Shown here: piece after piece, positions 1 through 4,591 of the stretch
Layout of the letters: every line of letters starts with the position of its first letter
How positions within the stretch are numbered: the stretch's first letter is position 1
Translations under genes and position numbers: made by a program
Source: an uncultured Clostridia bacterium
GTDB lineage: Bacteria > Bacillota > Clostridia > Lachnospirales > Lachnospiraceae
NCBI GenBank assembly: GCA_946623485.1
Contig: CAMORF010000127.1
Coordinates: 1-6,744 of the forward strand
DNA: 6,744 nt
Reading direction: 5' to 3'
The notes under the pieces: model-generated
The model's database searches: none
Told to the model about the DNA's origin: nothing
What the model saw: the letters and a program-made list of their open reading frames with translations, nothing else

Positions 1-50
1 CGATTGTTGATGAACCGATTATCGATGAGTCGATTTCCGCTAAATCGATC
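1..50 (-). repeat. 15-bp periodic repeat within the exported-protein gene
   Basis: On the plus strand CGAT recurs at 1, 16, 31 and 46, exactly 15 bp apart, and the first three copies are CGATT. The bases between copies are only loosely conserved. In the encoded protein this places Ile at every fifth residue, next to Asp/Ser-rich residues. The array touches the window edge, so its full length is unknown. It may be the beginning of a degenerate pentapeptide-like repeat region or just a few chance repeats. Confidence 0.45.
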
Positions 51-196
51 TTAGACGATGAATCCGTGGATGATAGAATACCAGACAAAGCAATACCTGC
101 CGGACTGAAAACATATGGAATCATTCCGGACAAAAGAAGAGTTGTCAGCAGAAAGCATGACAATGCGCGATAAAAGATATGATGTTTTAACTTCAT
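1..196 (-). CDS. N-terminus of an exported protein of unknown function, cut by the window edge
   Basis: An open frame of 65 codons starts with ATG at 194-196 and runs off the left edge without a stop. The start is supported by a strong Shine-Dalgarno AGGGGAG at 201-207, six bases upstream. The N-terminus reads MKLKHHIFYRALSCFLL followed by more hydrophobic residues: a basic head and a hydrophobic core of roughly residues 11-27, as in a Sec signal peptide or N-terminal anchor. No lipobox is evident. After about residue 40 the chain is rich in Ser, Asp and Ile, and Ile recurs every five residues (IDLAE, IDSSI, IGSST), matching a 15-bp periodicity in the DNA. It lies 154 nt downstream of gatD on the same strand and has its own candidate promoter, so it may be a separate unit. 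I do not recognise the family; a surface or secreted protein is all that can be said. Confidence 0.7.
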   Translation of the reverse strand, partial: MKLKHHIFYRALSCFLLTTLLLSGMIPYVFSPAGIALSGILSSTDSSSKIDLAEIDSSIIGSSTI

Positions 197-200
197 GGCA

Positions 201-207
201 CTCCCCT
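201..207 (-). promoter_or_regulatory. Ribosome binding site of the exported-protein gene
   Basis: The minus strand reads AGGGGAG here, then six bases, then the ATG at 194-196. This site fixes the start of a gene that is otherwise only a partial frame at the window edge. Confidence 0.7.
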
Positions 208-217
208 ACCTAATTAT

Positions 218-233
218 TCTGCTCCCCAGCAGA
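218..233 (-). other. Small hairpin in the leader of the exported-protein gene
   Basis: The arms TCTGCT (218-223) and AGCAGA (228-233) pair perfectly over 6 bp around a 4-base loop, which is GGGG in the minus-strand transcript. No U-run follows on either strand, so it is not an intrinsic terminator. It lies 10 nt upstream of the Shine-Dalgarno, and its loop and 3' arm contain a GGGGAG like the real ribosome binding site. It could affect initiation or messenger stability, but this is only a structural observation. Confidence 0.35.
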
Positions 234-249
234 TGTAATTGATAGGGAC

Positions 250-278
250 AGTTTACCATTTTCAGACAGATTATGCAA
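250..278 (-). promoter_or_regulatory. Candidate sigma-A type promoter for the exported-protein gene
   Basis: On the minus strand a weak -35 TTGCAT (273-278) is followed by a 17-bp spacer and a -10 TAAACT (250-255), preceded by TGG as in an extended -10. Transcription would start near 243, giving a leader of about 46 nt that contains the hairpin at 218-233 and the Shine-Dalgarno. Three of six bases match consensus at -35 and four of six at -10, so the call rests on spacing, the TG extension and position. The left arm of the palindrome at 275-298 overlaps the -35. Confidence 0.35.
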
Positions 279-298
279 CATATACTGAATAATGTTGC
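275..298. repeat. Palindrome GCAACAT-N10-ATGTTGC between gatD and the exported-protein gene
   Basis: GCAACAT (275-281) and ATGTTGC (292-298) are perfect 7-bp inverted repeats separated by 10 bases. Arm centres are about 17 bp apart, a spacing often seen for dimeric repressors. No T-tract follows on either strand, so an intrinsic terminator for gatD is unlikely. It overlaps the -35 of the candidate promoter, so an operator is a reasonable but unproven reading. The rest of the 154-nt gap (197-350) shows nothing else I can support. Confidence 0.4.
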
Positions 299-350
299 GT
301 CTTGCCAGAATCAGCCATTCCGAATCACTCCATCCTATGCCTTCTCTGAT

Positions 351-1070
351 TCATTTTACAAAACGCTTCACAATATAAGAATTTGCTTCGATCTCCTGCG
401 AATCGTCAAGCTCCTGAAGCGGCTCGGTTATCCCTCTTCGCTCCAGCGCATTTTTCAGAAGATAATCACATACATGGGGATTTTTCGGAAGCAGGGGGCC
501 GTGAAGATAGGTTCCCACCACATTTTTATAGAGGACGCCTTCCTGATGATCCTCCCCGTTGTTTCCATATCCGCACAGCACTTTTCCGAATGGTTTCAGG
601 CCTTTTCCCAGATGTGTCCGGCCGCCGTGGTTTTCAAATCCTGTGACCGGATAGGGGAAGATGGAATTCTCCAGGACGATGTTTGAAATCAGGCGCGGGC
701 TCCCCTGCTTCGTCGTCAGGTCAACCAGATGGAGCCCTTCCATGTCGCCGTCCGGTGTGCTGTATTCGTGGCCAAGGAGCTGATACCCCCCGCACACAGC
801 AATCACAACGCCTCCGTCTTCCACATATGCATGGAAGTCCTCCCGGATCTCCTGCAGCCTCCGGCAGACAATCATCTGTTCCCGGTCGCTTCCGCCGCCC
901 AGCAATACAATATCCGTCTTTGTAAAATCGATCCGGTCGCCCAGATTATATTCGATGACCTCTGGCTCATAGCCGCGCCAGGCAAGGCGCATCTTCATGC
1001 ACTGAATGTTGCCCCTGTCTCCGTAGAGATTCAGCAGGTCAGGATACAGATGTCCGATCGTTATCTTCAT
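351..1070 (-). CDS. gatD: GatD, glutaminase subunit of lipid II isoglutaminyl synthase
   Basis: This 239-residue class I glutamine amidotransferase releases ammonia from glutamine. The ammonia is passed to MurT, which amidates the alpha-carboxyl of D-Glu in the lipid II stem peptide at the cytoplasmic face of the membrane. The nucleophile is Cys93 in AVCGGYQLLG (residues 91-100) and the catalytic His is His190 in GTYLHGP. GFENHGGRTH (about 144-153) and the Arg of SPRLISN (about 126) also fit GatD. The cobyric-acid-synthase-like fold starts with HLYPDLLNLYGDRGN. Length matches the family (about 240). No Asp/Glu completes a usual triad in GatD, and the third residue is thought to come from MurT. 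The ATG overlaps the murT stop as ATGA, and the nearest Shine-Dalgarno-like GGAG (1085-1088) is 14 nt away, so translation is probably coupled to murT. The stop is TGA at 351-353. CobB/CobQ is the alternative by fold, but adjacency to MurT argues against it. Confidence 0.95.
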   Translation of the reverse strand: MKITIGHLYPDLLNLYGDRGNIQCMKMRLAWRGYEPEVIEYNLGDRIDFTKTDIVLLGGGSDREQMIVCRRLQEIREDFHAYVEDGGVVIAVCGGYQLLGHEYSTPDGDMEGLHLVDLTTKQGSPRLISNIVLENSIFPYPVTGFENHGGRTHLGKGLKPFGKVLCGYGNNGEDHQEGVLYKNVVGTYLHGPLLPKNPHVCDYLLKNALERRGITEPLQELDDSQEIEANSYIVKRFVK

Positions 1071-2512
1071 GCAGTCCAGCTTTTCTCCATTTCCTTCAGA
1101 ATGTTATGTGTCCCGTAAAGCGCAGTATAATTGACCAGAACATACAGATTGCCGCAGCCATCCTTCAGGCGGTGTTCGATCGCGCTTTTCACATCCGCGA
1201 TCAGATCTGCTTTGATCGATACATACTTCAGGCGGAGACGCATGTCCTGGCATCTCAGCCCGCTTACCGTAATCGAACGGACGCTGTCCTCCTGCAGCCG
1301 GTCAAAATCCACATCCCACAGCCAGGAGATATCCCTTCCGTCCTGGGCATTGTCATTGATCACGATGATCAGATCCTTCTGGCCGGGATCCTCCATGACG
1401 GAGGAAATGTTCTGGTTAAACCCGGCAGGGTTCTTTGCCAGGTTCAGAAGCACCTTCGTTTTTCCGATCCGGAACTGCTCATTTCTTCCGTTCTCCGGAT
1501 TATAAGCATCCAGCATCCGGTCAAAATGTTCTGTCGGAATCCCCGCGGTCCTGACTGCAGCGTAGCATGCGAGGATATTGTAAATGTTGTAAAAGCCCCT
1601 GTAATTCGCATGGATCCGGCGAAGCCCCGAACGCTTCTCCCCGGAAACCTGACTTACAGTCTGTCCGGCGGATTCTTTCTGCACCACTTTCCCGGCCTGT
1701 CCGACGGATTCCCTGACGTCAAATCCAAGCCCGTCCTTCAGGTCGATGTTACATGCATCAAAATCGATTGGAGGTCTTTGGAATCCGCAATTCGGGCAAT
1801 GATAGATCCCCAGCTGGCTGTAATGGTAGAATTCATATTCCAGCTTTGTGCCGCACTGTTTACAGAACTGACCCTCGCGGATCTCATGGGAGGAATCTGT
1901 TCCCTTTCCCTGAGACCCGGCCACACGCTCGCTGATTCCATAGGTTATCACGGGGTGCCCGCTCTTCTGAGCCAGGTATGTACTCAGGGAGTCGTCTCCG
2001 TTTACGATAATCTTCATCTCCGGAGCCATGTCGAATGCACGCTTCAGAAGATCCATCGTGATATCAATCTCCCCGTAACGATCCAGCTGATCCCGGAACA
2101 GGTTTGTCAATACGCACAGATCCGGCTTGAAATGGGGAAATACACGGACGGTCGATGCTTCGTCGATCTCGATTACGGCGTTGTCCGCATCCAGCTTTCC
2201 GCCGATTCCCGCGTTCAGTACAAATGCAGCCGCCACGCCCATCAGCATGTTGGATCCTGTGTGGTTGCAGATGACCTTCCTGCCTTCCGCTTCCAATGCG
2301 GAGCAGATCAAATTATTCGTTGTTGTCTTTCCGTTCGTTCCGCAGGTGACGATAATCTCTCCTCTCACCTGAGAAGCAAGCTTCTTCAGGATTCCCGGAT
2401 CAAGCTTCATGGCAAGCTTCCCCGCCATCGTCACACCTTGTTTTCCGGCAATCTTACACCCAAAGCTCAGTGTCCTGGCCGCAAGAATTGCAACTGTTGT
2501 TCTTAATCCCAT
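1067..2512 (-). CDS. murT: MurT, Mur ligase-like subunit of lipid II isoglutaminyl synthase
   Basis: This 481-residue protein activates the D-Glu alpha-carboxyl of lipid II with ATP and, with GatD, converts it to D-isoglutamine. The amidated form supports efficient cross-linking and resistance to some wall-targeting agents in studied species. The Mur-ligase P-loop is GTNGKTT at residues 58-64. The central domain holds a four-Cys zinc ribbon, CKQC (217-220) and CPNC (239-242), typical of MurT and absent from MurC-F. The C-terminal MurT/DUF1727 domain begins near NPENGRNEQF (about 338) and has DGRDISWLWD (391-400), one of whose Asp residues probably complements the GatD active site. It is about 40 residues longer than the S. 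aureus protein (about 437). The extra length is largely a polar insertion at about 267-297 with an internal duplication. The ATG is the only usable start, because an in-frame TGA lies 30 nt upstream of it. The Shine-Dalgarno is weak (AAGGGATGGG, about 15 nt away). Confidence 0.95.
   Translation of the reverse strand: MGLRTTVAILAARTLSFGCKIAGKQGVTMAGKLAMKLDPGILKKLASQVRGEIIVTCGTNGKTTTNNLICSALEAEGRKVICNHTGSNMLMGVAAAFVLNAGIGGKLDADNAVIEIDEASTVRVFPHFKPDLCVLTNLFRDQLDRYGEIDITMDLLKRAFDMAPEMKIIVNGDDSLSTYLAQKSGHPVITYGISERVAGSQGKGTDSSHEIREGQFCKQCGTKLEYEFYHYSQLGIYHCPNCGFQRPPIDFDACNIDLKDGLGFDVRESVGQAGKVVQKESAGQTVSQVSGEKRSGLRRIHANYRGFYNIYNILACYAAVRTAGIPTEHFDRMLDAYNPENGRNEQFRIGKTKVLLNLAKNPAGFNQNISSVMEDPGQKDLIIVINDNAQDGRDISWLWDVDFDRLQEDSVRSITVSGLRCQDMRLRLKYVSIKADLIADVKSAIEHRLKDGCGNLYVLVNYTALYGTHNILKEMEKSWTA
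1661..1711 (-). repeat. Direct repeat inside the murT insertion
   Basis: CTGTCCGGCGGATTC (1661-1675) and CTGTCCGACGGATTC (1697-1711) match at 14 of 15 bases and start exactly 36 bp apart. They encode ESAGQ (280-284) and ESVGQ (268-272), twelve residues apart and in frame. The sequence between them is much less alike, so this is either an old 36-bp tandem duplication or a short repeat under codon constraint. It lies in the polar segment that makes this MurT longer than usual, just after the zinc ribbon. Confidence 0.6.
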
Positions 2513-2538
2513 AGTGTAATTCTGAATCCCATCCCTTA

Positions 2539-2617
2539 TTCACCGGCAGGCAGCGGTTGCTTCAATCTCTTCGATCTCACGCATGGTTCACTGGCAGACT
2601 GCGGTTGCTTCAATCTC
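2539..2617 (-). repeat. Duplicated 3' end of ridA
   Basis: The last codons of ridA with its stop (plus strand 2587-2617) are repeated at 2539-2569. The two 31-bp copies match at 28 positions and are offset by 48 bp. Two of the three mismatches alter the encoded residue. The downstream copy stays in the same reading frame and ends in its own TGA, so the pair encodes CEIEATAVCQ-stop and then REIEEIEATAACR-stop. See the separate entry for the small frame this leaves. Confidence 0.75.
2540..2584 (-). pseudogene. Vestigial second ridA C-terminal tail between ridA and murT
   Basis: After the ridA TGA and one ACC codon, the same frame continues as a 14-residue mini-frame, MREIEEIEATAACR, ending in TGA at 2540-2542. 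The residues EIEATAxC match the RidA C-terminus. It has no Shine-Dalgarno of its own and is far too short to fold as RidA. The best reading is a leftover gene end, from a partial tandem duplication or from replacement of ridA by a related copy. It occupies most of the 75-nt gap before murT. Reinitiation after the ridA stop is possible but unproven. Confidence 0.5.
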
Positions 2618-2962
2618 ACACAGGACTCCCTTCGGCAGATCCTTCACCGCGACGCAGGAGCGTGCCGGCTTTGAGATGAAGTACTTTTCGTATACCGCGT
2701 TAAATGCTGCGAAATCCTCGATCTGAGCCAGGAAGCAGGTTGTCTTTATCACATGGGCAAAGGATGTGCCTGCTGCCTGAAGCAGCGCTCCAACATTCCG
2801 GCAGCTTTGCTCTGTCTGCTCTTCGATGGTGCTTCCGGCGATCTCACCTGTTTTCGGGTCAATCGGAATCTGTCCGGAAAAATATGCAATTCCGTTCACG
2901 ACGATTCCCTGGGAATATGGCCCAATCGCCGCCGGAGCCTGATCTGTGGATATATATTTCAT
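2588..2962 (-). CDS. ridA: RidA-family 2-iminobutanoate/2-iminopropanoate deaminase
   Basis: A 124-residue RidA/YjgF/YER057c/UK114 protein of full family length. Enzymes of this family hydrolyse reactive enamine/imine intermediates, such as those released by PLP-dependent threonine/serine dehydratases, to the 2-oxo acid and ammonia in the cytoplasm, usually as trimers. The N-terminal strand carries GPYSQG (14-19) and SGQIPIDP (29-36). The conserved substrate-carboxylate Arg is Arg101 in KPARSCVAV, and Glu116 in LCEIEATA fits the second conserved site, so the deaminase-type residues are present. The start follows an excellent Shine-Dalgarno (2968-2977). It lies 82 nt after the lipoprotein gene and 75 nt before murT. 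Its job next to wall genes is not obvious, since RidA genes are often placed by general metabolism. The C-terminal coding end is duplicated downstream. Not every RidA subfamily member has this activity, so substrate is inferred. Confidence 0.9.
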   Translation of the reverse strand: MKYISTDQAPAAIGPYSQGIVVNGIAYFSGQIPIDPKTGEIAGSTIEEQTEQSCRNVGALLQAAGTSFAHVIKTTCFLAQIEDFAAFNAVYEKYFISKPARSCVAVKDLPKGVLCEIEATAVCQ

Positions 2963-2967
2963 CGTAT

Positions 2968-2977
2968 CCTCTCCTAC
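2968..2977 (-). promoter_or_regulatory. Ribosome binding site of ridA
   Basis: The minus strand reads GTAGGAGAGG, ending five bases before the ATG at 2960-2962. It is a near-consensus Shine-Dalgarno and settles the ridA start. Confidence 0.8.
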
Positions 2978-2980
2978 TTG

Positions 2981-3020
2981 TTACACGTTTCTACACGTTT
3001 TATCACGTATTCAACATGTT
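2981..3020. repeat. Four imperfect 10-bp repeats in the ridA leader
   Basis: The plus strand reads TTACACGTTT, CTACACGTTT, TATCACGTAT, TCAACATGTT in four consecutive decamers. The first two differ only in their first base pair or so, and the third and fourth diverge progressively. The core is an ACGT/ATGT motif in phase with one DNA helical turn, and AACATGTT (3013-3020) is a perfect palindrome. It lies between the lipoprotein stop and the ridA Shine-Dalgarno. No clear sigma-A promoter was found with it: TTGAAT and TAGAAA in the array are spaced only 15 bp apart. Either a multi-site operator or a small sequence expansion would explain it. Confidence 0.5.
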
Positions 3021-3044
3021 TTGTATTCATTCAGTACCACCATA

Positions 3045-4589
3045 TCAATTCTTTTGGTGCTGGTCCATATACCACTGCGCAATCCTGGATGAGATCTGTC
3101 CGATCACGTTGATTGCCTCGCTGTTTCTTCCGCCAAGATTGTTGCTCATGATGGACAAGACATATCCTTTTCCCATTCCCTCAGGTGCAAAAACAATCGC
3201 GGAATCATTTTCGATACATCCAAGCCCATAGCCCTCAGTCATCTCTCCGGTCTTGTTTCCACTGGTAAATCCGGCCGGGAGTCCTGCGGGAATCTTATTT
3301 TTCCTGGTCTGTCCCATCACGATATCCAGCATCTTCCTGGATGCCTCTTCCGTAACCATCGTTCCGTGGTAGAGATCAGACAGGAATTTTCTGGTATCGG
3401 CGGCCGTCGTATAGTTGTCGCCGGACGGATTCTCTTCCATGAACCTTCTTCCGATTGAAGTTCCGGTATAGCCGTACTCTTCACAGAATTCCTGAATCCG
3501 CTGCACGCCCTGCGCAAAATCACCTTCGCCGAGACGTTCAATGAGAAGATTTGCGCTGCCATTGTCCGAAACCCGGATCATACTCTCAAGCGTATCTCTC
3601 AGCTGCCCGTCATACTCTTCATGGAACGGAATGACTCTCTCTCCATTTTTGGGATAGCACATATCACGGTAGACAGTACCCATGATGAAAAGCTTCACGA
3701 CGCTCGCGGACTGCATGACATCATCCTCTTGATAGCCATACGCCTCTCCCGTTTCAAGGTCTTCATAAGCAATGGACCAGTGCTCCCCCATCGCCTCGCG
3801 GGCGCTGATGAAGTCAGCTACAATCGCATCAATCGGCCCTGCCTCGGTTTCCGTCTCTGTCTCTGTTTCTATCCCGGTTTCTGACTCAGTTCCTTTTTCT
3901 GTCTCTGTTCCAGCTTCAGTTTCTGCTTCTGTCAGCGATTCGCTTTCAATCTCAATCTTTATTCTGGATTCTAACTCGGTTTCTGTGACAGCTTCACTTT
4001 GTACTATCATTTTTATTTCCGATTCTGTTTCTGTCTCGATTTCTGTTTCTGTTTCAACGGTCTCAGTCTCTTCTGCAGCTTCCGTTTCCTCAACCTCAGT
4101 CTCTTCTATAGCTTCTGTTTCCTCGGCTTCTGTTTCTTTCACGGATTCCTCTGTCTCAGTTTCTTCTGAAGATTCCGCCGCTTTTTCTGCCTCTGTATCT
4201 GCAGCCTCCGTCCCGGCTGCTTCTGTTTCGGTTGCTTCTGTTTCAGCTTCCTCTGTCTCGGCCTCTTCTGTTTCGACGGCCTCTGTTTCTGCGAAAGCTT
4301 CCGTTTCCGGCGCTGCTTCCACCGGGAGGGTTTCCGCTTTTTCCGTTGTCTCTATTGTCTTAGCCTGGTCCTCATCATCTACAATCAGATCTTCCTCTGT
4401 ATCAATGGGAACACCGCCTGCGATGTCGCCAACCACATCAATCAAGCCTGCAATTGTCTCTGTCTGAGGCAGCGCATTTTCTGAATCAGATTCCTTCTGT
4501 TGACCGTTTCCTGATGGTTTGCTGCTGCTGCAGGCGCTGATCCCCAGCGCAGCACAGATCAGGATCGCGCATAAGCCCTTTTTTCTCAT
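3045..4589 (-). CDS. Lipoprotein with long Glu/Thr-rich stalk and class A beta-lactamase-like serine hydrolase domain
   Basis: A 514-residue protein. Residues 1-20 are a lipoprotein signal peptide (MRKKG head, hydrophobic core, lipobox ISAC), so Cys20 is predicted to be lipidated and the rest to face outside the membrane. Residues about 78-250 are low-complexity and very acidic: by hand count about 64 Glu and 33 Thr in residues 91-250. From about 252 to the end is a class A beta-lactamase/PBP-like domain with all three motifs: Ser296-Val-Val-Lys299 (nucleophile), SDN 341-343 and KTG 446-448. The position of a Glu166 equivalent is unclear, with EE at 385-386 in FMEENPSGDNYTTAAD the nearest. 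It may therefore be a beta-lactamase, a D,D-peptidase or a penicillin-binding sensor; I cannot choose. It starts 2 nt after gyrA, with its Shine-Dalgarno inside the last gyrA codons, so expression is probably coupled to gyrA. Confidence 0.85.
   Translation of the reverse strand: MRKKGLCAILICAALGISACSSSKPSGNGQQKESDSENALPQTETIAGLIDVVGDIAGGVPIDTEEDLIVDDEDQAKTIETTEKAETLPVEAAPETEAFAETEAVETEEAETEEAETEATETEAAGTEAADTEAEKAAESSEETETEESVKETEAEETEAIEETEVEETEAAEETETVETETEIETETESEIKMIVQSEAVTETELESRIKIEIESESLTEAETEAGTETEKGTESETGIETETETETEAGPIDAIVADFISAREAMGEHWSIAYEDLETGEAYGYQEDDVMQSASVVKLFIMGTVYRDMCYPKNGERVIPFHEEYDGQLRDTLESMIRVSDNGSANLLIERLGEGDFAQGVQRIQEFCEEYGYTGTSIGRRFMEENPSGDNYTTAADTRKFLSDLYHGTMVTEEASRKMLDIVMGQTRKNKIPAGLPAGFTSGNKTGEMTEGYGLGCIENDSAIVFAPEGMGKGYVLSIMSNNLGGRNSEAINVIGQISSRIAQWYMDQHQKN
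3840..4319 (-). repeat. Low-complexity Glu/Thr codon array encoding the lipoprotein stalk
   Basis: This stretch encodes residues 91-250, built from short units such as ETEA, EETEA and ETETE. The coding strand is strongly purine-biased (GAA/GAG and ACA/ACG/ACT codons) while the plus strand is a TCTGTTTC-like array. Unit lengths of 6 to 15 bp are mixed and imperfect, and a more degenerate stretch (KMIVQSEAVTETELESRIKI, about 193-212) interrupts it. Such arrays change length readily by slippage or recombination. Confidence 0.8.
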
Positions 4590-4591
4590 TT

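Noticed and set aside
275..298. Intrinsic terminator of gatD
   Set aside because: The stem has only 7 mixed pairs with a 10-base loop and no T-run follows on either strand.
273..1118. Several plus-strand frames opposite gatD
   Set aside because: They overlap a gene with clear catalytic Cys93 and His190, lack ribosome binding sites and show no recognisable motifs.
1106..2506. A 466-codon open frame on the plus strand opposite murT
   Set aside because: No Shine-Dalgarno precedes its ATG, its composition is unlike a normal protein, and it lies wholly across murT, whose motifs (P-loop, zinc ribbon, DUF1727) are unmistakable. It is a shadow of murT codon use.
2990..3015. Sigma-A promoter for ridA within the 10-bp repeats
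   Set aside because: TTGAAT and TAGAAA are only 15 bp apart and both are weak, so I cannot support it as a feature.
2981..3020. CRISPR array
   Set aside because: The units are 10 bp with no spacers, far shorter than CRISPR repeats.
3772..4467. A 231-codon plus-strand frame rich in Ser and Val
   Set aside because: It is the complement of the Glu/Thr codon array of the lipoprotein stalk; GAAACAGAG-type codons read as SVS on the other strand. It has no ribosome binding site or domain.
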